Below are positions 17,607-26,207 of a DNA stretch of 64,000 bases, one piece after another. The position numbers and the translations under genes are program-made. Each line of letters starts with the position of its first letter. The first letter of the stretch is position 1. The notes under the pieces were generated by a model that ran no database searches, was not told the origin of the DNA, and worked only from the letters and a program-made list of their open reading frames with translations. Source of the DNA: Acetobacter cibinongensis (GTDB lineage Bacteria > Pseudomonadota > Alphaproteobacteria > Acetobacterales > Acetobacteraceae); the NCBI RefSeq assembly GCF_000963925.1, contig NZ_BAMV01000007.1, forward strand, positions 1 to 64,000. The letters run 5' to 3'.

Positions 17607-19606
17607 CAGTAACTCAACGTCACGCCGCCATAGCCTGCCCGGCCCGGCTGAAGGTAACCGATTGGTTCTTCATACTGCCGGTTGAGCAGGTTATCAGCCC
17701 GGGCAAATATGCTGATAATACGGTTGATTTTGTAAGTGGCGGCAAGGTCAATGGTAAAATAGCCGCGCCCTTTACCACAGGTGCTGCAATACGATGTGCC
17801 AATAACCGGCACATCCCGCCAACTGCTTGTGTAGAGAATATTGCCGGACAGGGTCAGGTCCGTAACCGGCTGCCATGTTGTGGTGAAGTTCAGCTTATGG
17901 TCCGGCCTGCGTTGCAGCAGCGTATGGCTGGTGGTGTCCCGCGCATGGGTCCAGGTATAATTCAGGGTGAAGTCAAGGGTTTTGAGGGGCTTCCAATCTG
18001 CAAAGGCTTCTACCCCATACATGCGGGCTCGCGCCACGTTGCCATAGGAATAATTGTAGATCTCATACCCATTTGGCGCGATATCTACCGAGCTGGTGGA
18101 CTGAATAAGGTTTTTGACCTTGTTGTCATACCATGTTGCGCCAAAGCTGAGTGTGTCTTTCAGCAGTTTTTGCTCCACCCCGGCATCATACCCAATCAGC
18201 TTTTCTGCTCGCAGGTAGGGGTTGCCGGTCTGGGTGTAGTAAGAGCCAATCTGGCTGGCAAAAAGCTGATACAGGCTTGGGCCATGGAAACCAGACCCCG
18301 CACTGGCCTTGAGCACCGTACCTGTGCCGGGGATATGCACCGCAGGGGCAACGCGCCACGTGACGTAGTTGCCGTAACGGGAATTACTGTCATACCTTAC
18401 ATTGGCTGCACCATAGAGAATTTTGTGCCAGTTGCCCTCGTACTGGCCATATCCCGCAGTGGTGTCCATGCTGGCTTTGGTATGGTAGCCGGTGTCATAC
18501 AGGGTGGCGGCGGTGTGGCTTGTATCAAATGTCTCGTGAAAATGCTCGGCGCCGACAAGCACTGTGCCGTACTCATGCAAGTTCACTGTGCCGTGCCAGT
18601 CTATCTTGAGACGGGAAGAGCGATAATAATCCGGCCCGGTGGAAGACAGGCCTGTCTGGCTCCAGCGGTTGCGGTTGGTCATGTATCCCAGCCCGATGAC
18701 CTGATCCAGCAGCCCATCAAATGAGGTCAGGTGCGCTGTGCCGCGTACAATGGCCAGATTTGTAGTGTTCCGTTGCCTTACATCACCATCGCCATAGCTT
18801 TCGCTTTGCAGGTCATAGGCGGAGTAAGTGTGGTAATTGCTTTGAATAAGGCGGCTGGTCAGGCCAAGGTCAAAATTCCGCGTGACATCATACCCAAGGC
18901 GGATAGTGGCGGCGCGGTTATCGTTTCTGTTGGTTTTGCGGTGTTGCGCACGCGTGGCACCGTAATACTGCTCAATGTAGCGCGGAATGCTGTGGAAGCC
19001 GTCTATCCGGTAATGGCTGAGTTCCACATTATAATGAAAGCGCCCCTGACTGCCACGCGCCCCAATAACCTGATTAAACGTGCCATAGGAGCCACCCTCC
19101 AGCCGGACAAAGGGTTTCAGGCGGCCTTCTCCCTGCGCGGTTGTCATGTCTATGACACCGGCCATGGCATCTGCGCCGTACAGGCCGCTTTGTGGGCCGC
19201 GCAGAATTTCAATGCGGCCCAACCCATCTGTCATGAACTGCCCGGCGTCAAACGCGCCACTGGCGGAACTACCATCGTTAATATCCATGCCGTCCAGCCG
19301 GACCTTGACCTCGTTGGCATTGTTGCCGCGCATGAAGATAGAGGTTGTCGCCCCCATACCGCCAGAGCGCACAACATTCAGGCCCGGCTGCCGCATGAGA
19401 ATATCCGGCAGGCTACGGCGTTGCTGGGTTTTGATCTGTTCTTCGGTAATAAGGGTGAGTGCCGTACCAATCTCATCCTGTCGGATGGGCCTGCGGGCAG
19501 CACTGACGGTTATCTGCTCGGAGGGGTCAGCCTCGGTATCGGCTTGGGCCGTGCCGGTACATACACCCAGAAAAGCCACACCGGACAAAAGAAGTTTACG
19601 CAACAT
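17606..19606 (-). CDS. btuB: TonB-dependent outer membrane receptor, BtuB-like
   Basis: A 666-residue outer-membrane receptor. It has a signal peptide (about 1-23), a TonB-box-like EQITVSA, a plug domain (about 40-150) with RPIRQDEIGTALTLI, LPDILMRQPGL, RGNNANEVKVRLDGM and RIEILRGPQSGLYGADAMAGVI, and a 22-strand barrel ending in the aromatic Tyr of VTLSY. The size and short loops match BtuB. The ATG at 19606 begins the leader; the longer frame runs into the riboswitch. It is directly below a cobalamin riboswitch, so uptake of vitamin B12 or other corrinoids is the best call. Confidence 0.92.
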   Translation of the reverse strand: MLRKLLLSGVAFLGVCTGTAQADTEADPSEQITVSAARRPIRQDEIGTALTLITEEQIKTQQRRSLPDILMRQPGLNVVRSGGMGATTSIFMRGNNANEVKVRLDGMDINDGSSASGAFDAGQFMTDGLGRIEILRGPQSGLYGADAMAGVIDMTTAQGEGRLKPFVRLEGGSYGTFNQVIGARGSQGRFHYNVELSHYRIDGFHSIPRYIEQYYGATRAQHRKTNRNDNRAATIRLGYDVTRNFDLGLTSRLIQSNYHTYSAYDLQSESYGDGDVRQRNTTNLAIVRGTAHLTSFDGLLDQVIGLGYMTNRNRWSQTGLSSTGPDYYRSSRLKIDWHGTVNLHEYGTVLVGAEHFHETFDTSHTAATLYDTGYHTKASMDTTAGYGQYEGNWHKILYGAANVRYDSNSRYGNYVTWRVAPAVHIPGTGTVLKASAGSGFHGPSLYQLFASQIGSYYTQTGNPYLRAEKLIGYDAGVEQKLLKDTLSFGATWYDNKVKNLIQSTSSVDIAPNGYEIYNYSYGNVARARMYGVEAFADWKPLKTLDFTLNYTWTHARDTTSHTLLQRRPDHKLNFTTTWQPVTDLTLSGNILYTSSWRDVPVIGTSYCSTCGKGRGYFTIDLAATYKINRIISIFARADNLLNRQYEEPIGYLQPGRAGYGGVTLSY

Positions 19607-19749
19607 GGTAAAAGACAACCTTGTGGTACAAAGCGTTGCCACGACAATGCCCACGCCACAGTCCTGACGCGCTGCCACAGCCCGCCTTGCCCGCAACCCG
19701 GTCCGCCAACACACCCCGATTGGCCCATTCCGTCTGCAACTCTGCATGA

Positions 19750-19952
19750 TGGCAGGTTTCCTGGCTTGCGGCGTTACCGTCTGTACCTGCCTTCCCAGAG
19801 CGTGCGCCCCAGTGGCCTGACATATGCCAGCATACAGACCCATACCGCTTACAGTTGCGGGGACAGCCCGGGACTACACCGCACACGAACAAAGCGGCAC
19901 CCGGTTCCCTTTTGCATCCTGCCTGTCTTGCGGAAGGGCAGGAACCATCATG
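19750..19952 (-). promoter_or_regulatory. Cobalamin (B12) riboswitch
   Basis: Read on the minus strand, the region contains the conserved blocks of the adenosylcobalamin aptamer in order: GATGGTTCC, then AAAGGGAACCGGGTGC, TCCCCGCAACTGT, GCCACTGG, GGGAAGGC and the B12 box AAGCCAGGAAACCTGCC (19751-19767). It ends about 145 bases before the btuB start. By known mechanism, bound B12 lowers expression of the downstream uptake operon. Confidence 0.95.
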
Positions 19953-20130
19953 CCAGCGATGTGCCGCCAAACATGACAGACTGTCAAGAAAAGTACCGCA
20001 GCTACACGGCTCATACCGGGCAAGGCAGGCCCTCTTGCGCAAAGGTTATGTTATATCATAATGTATAGTCTGATGCTGTGTTGAGGCCCCTCCCCGATGC
20101 ACAGCCCGTTGCCTGACGAGGGAGAACGCC

Positions 20131-20499
20131 ATGACAGCCCACACCAGACAGTCCAACGAACGCACCCCGCGTGCTGAGATATGGAAACGGTATGACGGCG
20201 ATGACTGGGCCGCCTTTGAGCAGTTGCCTGCCGCCATCCGGCTACGCCTGCATGAACACGCCTATGATGCGTGGTCCGTCAACGCGCTCATGCTCTGGCG
20301 GCATTACAAGCGTATTTACGGGGCCACACCACGCGCAGAACGTGCCTTGATCCGGTATCTGGATTATTGCGAGCGGCTGGAACGCGGTGAATTTGCCACC
20401 CGCTATGCGGCCCGCTATGGCACAGACCTGCCGCATGATGCCGCGCAAAGCAGCATATTGCGGTACTGCCCGCCAACAGACCCACGCAAATGCGCCTGA
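20131..20499 (+). CDS. Hypothetical protein, possibly DUF6525-like
   Basis: A 122-residue soluble, charged protein with no signal or membrane segment. The FEQLPAAIRLRLHEHAYDAWSVNALMLWRHYKR segment (about 29-61) resembles the short DUF6525 group of alphaproteobacteria, but the match is tentative. GGGAGAA lies before the ATG. It is divergent from the B12 operon, so the 178 bases from 19953 to 20130 should hold promoters for both directions. No function can be given. Confidence 0.6.
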   Translation: MTAHTRQSNERTPRAEIWKRYDGDDWAAFEQLPAAIRLRLHEHAYDAWSVNALMLWRHYKRIYGATPRAERALIRYLDYCERLERGEFATRYAARYGTDLPHDAAQSSILRYCPPTDPRKCA

Positions 20500-20573
20500 C
20501 CATGTTTTTTGCACCAAAAAACGGTTGTTTCTGATACACCCGAGGACACGTATTTCTCCTTGGGGTTGTTTTC

Positions 20574-22097
20574 ATGGTCTTGCGGTCTTTCTTGCTTGCC
20601 TGTTCCGTTGCTCTTGTGCCGGTGGCCACCGCTCATGCGGCCACACCCAACGAGCAGGCAACAGCGCGTATTTTCAACACTGTACGCACTGACCCTGAAC
20701 GCCTTGCCATGTTCATGCGGCAGTTCCCCAAAGGGGCAGACCTGCATAACCATCTGGTCGGGGCCATTTATGCGGAAAGCTATTTAAAATGGGCCGCGCA
20801 GGATGGATTGTGCATCAACACGGGCAGTAACCGTATTCTGCCCGAAGCCTGTGCAACGCCGGCCAAGCCAGATCAGGTGCCCGCAACAGCCCTGAGCCAC
20901 AATGCGCAGGCCACAAACAGCCTGATTGATGCCCTGTCCATGCGTGATTTTGTGCCCACGGCACAGGACCGCTCCGGCCATGACCATTTTTTTGCAACCT
21001 TTGACAAATTTGGCCCTGCTGCTGAACGGCATAGCGGAGACAGTCTGGCAGAAGCCATGGAACGCGCCGCCCGTGACCATGTCAGCTATGTTGAGTTCAT
21101 GATCTCCCCCGCTTTGGGCGGCATGATCGGGGCTGGCTTTAAACATCCTTTGCACAACGAAGATTTTTCTGCCGCCATGGATGGCTTGAAAGCGGAAATT
21201 CCCACCCTTGTCGCCGCCGCGCGCAAAGAAACCGATGCTATGGAGCAGCAGGCCCATGCAGTGCTGCACTGTGGCACGGCGGAGGCACGCCCCGGCTGCG
21301 CCGTAACCGTGCGCTACCTGTACCAGACCCTGCGTGTGCTGCCGCCGCAAGCCGTGTTTTCCCAGCTTTATGCAGGCTATGAAGTTGTAAAGGCAGATCC
21401 CCGCTTTGTGGGCGTAAACTTTGTATGCCCTGAAGATGATCTGGTCGCCATGCGGGATTATGACCTACATATGCGCATGTTCCACGCCCTGAACGCCGTG
21501 TACCCCGATGTAAAGCTGAGCCTGCATGCCGGGGAAATTACCCCCGGCCAGGTTCCACCTGAAGGGCTGGACCATCACATTCGCGCCGCCATGGATGAAG
21601 CAGGGGCCAAGCGTATTGGCCATGGCGTGGATGTAGCGTGGGAAAAAGACCCCGACCGCCTGTTGCAGGACATGGCGCGCAAGCAGGTGATGGTGGAAAT
21701 TAACCTGACCAGTAACGATGTGATTTTGAACATCAAAGGCAAAGATCACCCGTTTGCGCTCTACCGGCGGGCAGGTGTACCCATGGCGCTTTCTACGGAT
21801 GATGAAGGGGTATCCCGTGGTGATCTGACGCAGGAATATGTGCGTGCCGCTACCACATGGCCACTCTCTTATCAGGAGTTTAAAACGCTCTCACGCAATG
21901 GGCTGACCTATGCTTTTGTGCCGGGAGAAAGTCTGTGGCAGGGCACGACACTGAACCCGGCTTGCAAGACAGAAAATAGCAAGAGCTGCACAGATTTTCT
22001 GGCAAAAAATGAAAAAGCACGCCTGCAAATGGCTTTGGAAGAAAAATTCAGTAATTTTGAAGCTGAAACTGTCAAAAACCCGCTTTTTCAAAACTAA
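20574..22097 (+). CDS. Secreted adenosine deaminase-like metal hydrolase
   Basis: An exported member of the adenosine/AMP deaminase superfamily, 507 residues against about 330-350 for cytosolic enzymes. The leader (about 1-22, ending AHAA) is followed by the zinc-binding DLHNHLVGA (His58, His60), SLHAGE with the catalytic Glu and third His, KRIGHGVD and the STDDEGVS motif with metal-binding Asp. All catalytic positions are present. An insertion of about 100 residues after the HxH motif resembles secreted ADGF-type enzymes. Likely role is deamination of extracellular adenosine to inosine for purine or nitrogen scavenging. Stands alone. Confidence 0.85.
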   Translation: MVLRSFLLACSVALVPVATAHAATPNEQATARIFNTVRTDPERLAMFMRQFPKGADLHNHLVGAIYAESYLKWAAQDGLCINTGSNRILPEACATPAKPDQVPATALSHNAQATNSLIDALSMRDFVPTAQDRSGHDHFFATFDKFGPAAERHSGDSLAEAMERAARDHVSYVEFMISPALGGMIGAGFKHPLHNEDFSAAMDGLKAEIPTLVAAARKETDAMEQQAHAVLHCGTAEARPGCAVTVRYLYQTLRVLPPQAVFSQLYAGYEVVKADPRFVGVNFVCPEDDLVAMRDYDLHMRMFHALNAVYPDVKLSLHAGEITPGQVPPEGLDHHIRAAMDEAGAKRIGHGVDVAWEKDPDRLLQDMARKQVMVEINLTSNDVILNIKGKDHPFALYRRAGVPMALSTDDEGVSRGDLTQEYVRAATTWPLSYQEFKTLSRNGLTYAFVPGESLWQGTTLNPACKTENSKSCTDFLAKNEKARLQMALEEKFSNFEAETVKNPLFQN

Positions 22098-22115
22098 CTC
22101 TATGCCCCCCTTGCT

Positions 22116-23099
22116 TTATACAGGGGGCGTCTGCCGCCAGCGCCGTGCCGCACGGGCAAAGGCGGTCTGGTCAGAATAACCCAGATGGCTTGCCAGTGCA
22201 GCCTTGCTCCACTGGCCGGACTTCAGGTGTTTTTCGGCCTCCTGATACCGGACGGCATCCAGAATATCCCTGAAACCTGCTTGGGTTTTCTCCAGTTCTC
22301 TTTGCAGTGTGCGCACGGAATATCCAAGCCTTGCTGCAATGCTCCCCACTGTGCAAGGCCCCTGCCCCATCTGCTGCTGGATCTCCGCTTTGACACGGCC
22401 TACCATATCGTGCGGTGCAGGCAGTTCGGCCATCATGCGGCGGGTCAGCTCTTCAAGATAGGCGCGAGCACGGTCTGGCTGGTCATGCACCGGGCGCTCA
22501 AAAGCTGTTCTTTCAAAAACAGCTTTGTAAAACGGCCTGTCAAATATAATCGGGCAGTCCGGCATGGCGCTGCAACTTTGGCCACCCGGCGCGGGGCACG
22601 CTGCCTCCACCCGCAATGGGGGCGTTTCAAGCCCCAAAGCAAGATGCGGCAGGCGCACCATGTTCACCAAAGCCCAAAGCTGCCCGGCATGACGTACAAC
22701 GGCTGGCATGGAGCCATGGGGCTGAGACCACTCATACACAACCTCGGCCCTATAACGGGTTTTGCTGATGTTAACCGTAATGGCAGGATGAATAAGGCGG
22801 CTATACAGGCTCATCATCTGGTAGGCCTCGGACAAGCTGGCACTGTGGGCAACAAGTTGCCCCACCACCCCACAGTCCTGCAACGCTACATGCTGTGCCA
22901 GCACACTCCCTAACCGGGCATCCGCCCCGGTGCGGCGCACAAGGTCGGCCAGAACCTTACCATGCACCTGCACCCAGTTATGCGGGGCTTGCCCCGCACT
23001 CTGCGCTCTTATGGTCTGCTGGATGAGAGCGCACTCCCGCCGGGTTAAATACCCCGCCCGGATGGCCGCAGAGAGCAGCATGTCTGTAGCGATCATCAT
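22116..23099 (-). CDS. AraC-family regulator with arabinose-binding-like N-terminal domain
   Basis: A 327-residue regulator of the group with an N-terminal domain of about 190 residues (ArgR/OruR/ToxT-like) and a C-terminal AraC double helix-turn-helix (VGSIAARLGYSVRTLQRELEKTQAGFRDIL, then ALASHLGYSDQTAFARAARRW). The start is placed at tandem ATGs 23099/23096 because the longer frame lacks a ribosome site; either could be used. It is divergent from the alpha/beta hydrolase across about 120 bases, a layout common for a regulator and its target. Confidence 0.86.
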   Translation of the reverse strand: MMIATDMLLSAAIRAGYLTRRECALIQQTIRAQSAGQAPHNWVQVHGKVLADLVRRTGADARLGSVLAQHVALQDCGVVGQLVAHSASLSEAYQMMSLYSRLIHPAITVNISKTRYRAEVVYEWSQPHGSMPAVVRHAGQLWALVNMVRLPHLALGLETPPLRVEAACPAPGGQSCSAMPDCPIIFDRPFYKAVFERTAFERPVHDQPDRARAYLEELTRRMMAELPAPHDMVGRVKAEIQQQMGQGPCTVGSIAARLGYSVRTLQRELEKTQAGFRDILDAVRYQEAEKHLKSGQWSKAALASHLGYSDQTAFARAARRWRQTPPV

Positions 23100-23218
23100 A
23101 ATGGTGAGACCTATGATACGGAAACACAATCAGTTTGGCGTAAAATGTCAAATTATTGGCGCGTTATGTCAAATCAGGCCGTGACGAACATGCTTACATT
23201 TCGGCCTCTCTTCCCTCT

Positions 23219-24409
23219 ATGAAAGCGTTTTTCATGGCTGAGCATACCCCATCACCCCAACGCTTTGGCACGACCCGCTTTTTTGCCAATCAGACATTTC
23301 ATTTCCAAACCTTGCGAGTGTTGAACGACATTGCCGCAAATGGCGCGGACCTGAACGAGGTGCTGTTGACCATTGGCAGCATTGAGGAAGGGAATACTGA
23401 CTGCTGGTACCAGAAATTTGCAGAACTGGCAGAGCGCACGCAAGCCCGCATTCCCGGCTGTATGGACCGGTTGAGTACGGCCTACGCCTGGTTACGGGCG
23501 CATAATTACTGGCGCACAGCAGAATTTTTACTGACCCCGCAGGACCCGCGCCGTCTTACCGCATGGGCCAACCAGATAGCCGCCTTTGACCAAGGACTGA
23601 CTGTGGCTGGCGTGCCTTATACGCGCCTGTCTGTCCCGTATGAGGGGGCGTCCTTACGCGCCATTGTGTATTCAGGCCCGGAGGGATGGGAAAAGCGCCC
23701 GTTGATTGTGTGTTGCGGCGGATATGACTCTACTTTGGAGGAGCTCTATTTTGTGCTGGTCAAGGCCGCATATGATCGTGGCTATGGCGTTCTGACCTAT
23801 GAAGGCCCCGGACAGGGGGCCGCCTTGCGGGTGCACGGGCTAACCTTTACCCCGGCGTGGGAAAAGCCAACCCGCGCCGTGCTGGATATGTTTGAGCAAA
23901 CCTATTTTACCGCTGCCAAGACAATTCTGGTTGGCATGAGCATGGGGGGCTATCTGGCCCCACGCGCCGCAGCGTTTGAGCCACGCCTTGATGGCGTTGT
24001 AGCCTATGATGTGTTTTTTGATATGGGCAGCGTAGCCCAACGCTACGCCCAGAGCGCACAGACGGCTGAGGCCCGAAACAACCCGGATATTACATGGGCT
24101 ATTGATAATGCCTTCTGGACGCTGGGGGTCAATACGCTTGATGCCGTGATTACAGCCTTGCAGCAGTACAGTCTGGCACCGGTTGCCGCCGCCATAACCT
24201 GCGATGTACTCACTCTGGTGGGGGAAAAAGACCATTTTATTCCCGCCTCTCAAGCGCAGGATTTTGAAGCCGCCTGCACCCACGCCCGCTCCTGCGAGAC
24301 GGTTTATTACGACAGACCCTCCGGCGGCGCGGAGCACTGCCAGTTAGGTGCCCAGACATTATGGCACGCGACCTTTTTTGACTGGATGGCACGCAAGTTT
24401 TCATCATGA
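23219..24409 (+). CDS. Alpha/beta hydrolase, FrsA / dihydroxypseudooxynicotine-hydrolase type
   Basis: A 396-residue serine hydrolase with an N-terminal helical cap-like region (about 1-130) and an alpha/beta core. It has the nucleophile elbow GMSMGG (Ser241), an acid in GEKDHF and a His in GAEHC. GGYDSTLEELY and TYEGPGQGAALR match enzymes that cleave carbon-carbon or ester bonds in aromatic degradation, but the substrate is not predictable. The start could be ATG 23219 or ATG 23234. The end overlaps the convergent LysR gene by six bases. Likely controlled by the divergent AraC-type gene. Confidence 0.84.
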   Translation: MKAFFMAEHTPSPQRFGTTRFFANQTFHFQTLRVLNDIAANGADLNEVLLTIGSIEEGNTDCWYQKFAELAERTQARIPGCMDRLSTAYAWLRAHNYWRTAEFLLTPQDPRRLTAWANQIAAFDQGLTVAGVPYTRLSVPYEGASLRAIVYSGPEGWEKRPLIVCCGGYDSTLEELYFVLVKAAYDRGYGVLTYEGPGQGAALRVHGLTFTPAWEKPTRAVLDMFEQTYFTAAKTILVGMSMGGYLAPRAAAFEPRLDGVVAYDVFFDMGSVAQRYAQSAQTAEARNNPDITWAIDNAFWTLGVNTLDAVITALQQYSLAPVAAAITCDVLTLVGEKDHFIPASQAQDFEAACTHARSCETVYYDRPSGGAEHCQLGAQTLWHATFFDWMARKFSS

Positions 24410-25312
24410 TGCCCACGGCACAGCGGCCAGACGCTGTGCCAGATAGTCCAGCAGCACCGTAACCCGCAAAGGCCGCAGACTGCTGGGCGGCGTAACAAGG
24501 TAGAGGGCAATAGGGTCACTCTGCCAGTCAGGGTACAGCACCTGAAGCTGACCTTTCTGCACCGCATCCCACACCATGAACTGCGGTAGAACGGCATAAC
24601 CCTGCCCAGCCAGCAGAGCGGGCAGAAAGGCCTCCGCATTATTGGCCCGCAGACGTGCGGTCTGGGCCAGAACATATGTTTCACCTGATGCATGGCTCAA
24701 CTTGATGGTGCCGGGGGCTGGCGTGCTAGTGTACACAAACCCCTTATGCTGCATCAGGTCCCGTGGGTGTGGGCCTAACGGTGTACGCTGTGCCCAATGC
24801 GGTGTTGCCACCACCAGTAATCTGACCGTGCAGAGCTTGCGCGCCTTGAGCGAGGAATCTGCCAGTGCGGCGATGCGTAAGGCAAGGTCATGCCCTTCGG
24901 CCACAAGGTCTATCACGGCATCATTAAAGTCTATCGTCAGGTCAATTTCAGGATACTGGCTAAAAAAATCTGGCAAAAGTGGTGAAAGGTGCTGCACACC
25001 AAAGGTCATGGGGGCGGCCATTCTGACCACGCCAGCCGGGAGCAGCGTACCCGCACGGGCCAGGCTTTCCGCACTATAGGCCTCACTCAGCAGGCGGCTG
25101 GCATGACCCAGAACATGCCGCCCCGTTTCTGTCAGGGAAATCTGGCGGGAGGTCCGGCTGAAAAGCGCCACACCAAGCTGCCCTTCAAGCCGACTGACAG
25201 CTTTGGAAATAGTGGGTTTGGACAGGGCAAGCGCCTCTGCCGTTCTGGCAAAGGACCCGTGCTCCGCCACGCTGGCAAATATGGCCCATGCTTCAAGGTC
25301 CGGCAGTGTCAT
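24404..25312 (-). CDS. LysR-family transcriptional regulator
   Basis: A 302-residue LysR regulator. The N-terminal winged helix-turn-helix (about 1-60) has FASVAEHGSFARTAEALALSKPTISKAVSRLE. The periplasmic-binding-like effector domain spans about 88-300. Divergent from the pirin gene with about 110 bases between starts, so it probably controls pirin. It ends six bases inside the convergent hydrolase gene. Effector unknown. Confidence 0.92.
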   Translation of the reverse strand: MTLPDLEAWAIFASVAEHGSFARTAEALALSKPTISKAVSRLEGQLGVALFSRTSRQISLTETGRHVLGHASRLLSEAYSAESLARAGTLLPAGVVRMAAPMTFGVQHLSPLLPDFFSQYPEIDLTIDFNDAVIDLVAEGHDLALRIAALADSSLKARKLCTVRLLVVATPHWAQRTPLGPHPRDLMQHKGFVYTSTPAPGTIKLSHASGETYVLAQTARLRANNAEAFLPALLAGQGYAVLPQFMVWDAVQKGQLQVLYPDWQSDPIALYLVTPPSSLRPLRVTVLLDYLAQRLAAVPWAS

Positions 25313-25421
25313 TGGTAAACTTTCGGAAACGGTGTGTTTCCTGTGTTTCTATATCTTTACGGAGGCTGACGCCTTACATTTTTCATCAACACCACCCGTC
25401 TTTATTCTACGAAAGGCTTGT

Positions 25422-26138
25422 ATGATGATTGAGGTTCGACCTTTTGCGACACTGGGCCACGCCAACCACGGCTGGCTGGACGCAACATACCATTTCTCCT
25501 TCTCCCAGTATTTTGACCCAAAACGCATGCACTGGGGCACCGTGCGTGTGTGGAATGATGATATTATTGCCCCCGGCGGCGGCTTTCCTACCCACCCACA
25601 TCAGGACATGGAAATTGTTACCTATGTGCGTGAAGGAGCCATTACGCATGAGGACAGTCTGGGCAACAAGGGCCGCACCGAGGCCGGGGATATACAGGTT
25701 ATGTCCGCCGGCACAGGAATCCGGCATAGTGAATACAACCTTGAGGATACCCCGACCCGGTGCTTCCAGATCTGGATTTTGCCCGACCGGAAAGGTCGTA
25801 AACCATCATGGGGCACACGCCCTTTCCCCAAGGCAGACCGAAGCGGAAAATTTGTTGTTCTGGCCTCCGGCCACGCGGAGGATGAAGGGGCCCTGACCCT
25901 GAATACCGATGCCCGCCTGATGGCCGCAACACTCCCCGCTGGCCAGACCCTCACCTACAGTCTGGGCAAAGACCGTGTTGCGTATCTGGTTGTGGCCAAA
26001 GGGCGCATTACCATTGGCGACCAACAGGCCGGTGAGCGGGACGGCGTTGCTCTTGCGGAACTGGAAACCGTGTCCATCACGGCAACTGAGGACGCAGAAC
26101 TTGTAATGGTGGAAACACCCTACCTCCCCACCGCATGA
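25422..26138 (+). CDS. Pirin-family protein
   Basis: A bicupin of 238 residues. The N-terminal cupin has the pirin metal set: His58 and His60 in FPTHPHQDMEIVTYV, and His102 and Glu104 in AGTGIRHSEYN. Pirins of this type oxidise quercetin or act as redox-linked regulators; bacterial roles differ. GAAAGG lies six bases before tandem ATGs at 25422/25425. Divergent from the LysR gene, a frequent pairing in proteobacteria. Confidence 0.92.
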   Translation: MMIEVRPFATLGHANHGWLDATYHFSFSQYFDPKRMHWGTVRVWNDDIIAPGGGFPTHPHQDMEIVTYVREGAITHEDSLGNKGRTEAGDIQVMSAGTGIRHSEYNLEDTPTRCFQIWILPDRKGRKPSWGTRPFPKADRSGKFVVLASGHAEDEGALTLNTDARLMAATLPAGQTLTYSLGKDRVAYLVVAKGRITIGDQQAGERDGVALAELETVSITATEDAELVMVETPYLPTA

Positions 26139-26144
26139 AGAAAA

Positions 26145-26174
26145 GGGGCTGAGAGCGTTCCTGCGCCCAGCCCC
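26145..26174. terminator. Hairpin terminator between convergent pirin and phospholipase genes
   Basis: GGGGCTG (26145-26151) pairs with CAGCCCC (26168-26174) with an inner GCG/GCG pair. An A-run lies before and a short T-rich stretch after, consistent with two-way termination. Confidence 0.65.
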
Positions 26175-26207
26175 ATCTTTCCTGCCAGCCTGAGAATGGC
26201 TGGACTA

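Noticed and set aside
18731-20068. 445-codon plus-strand frame over btuB and the riboswitch
   Set aside because: It crosses the conserved riboswitch and the receptor gene; no protein features.
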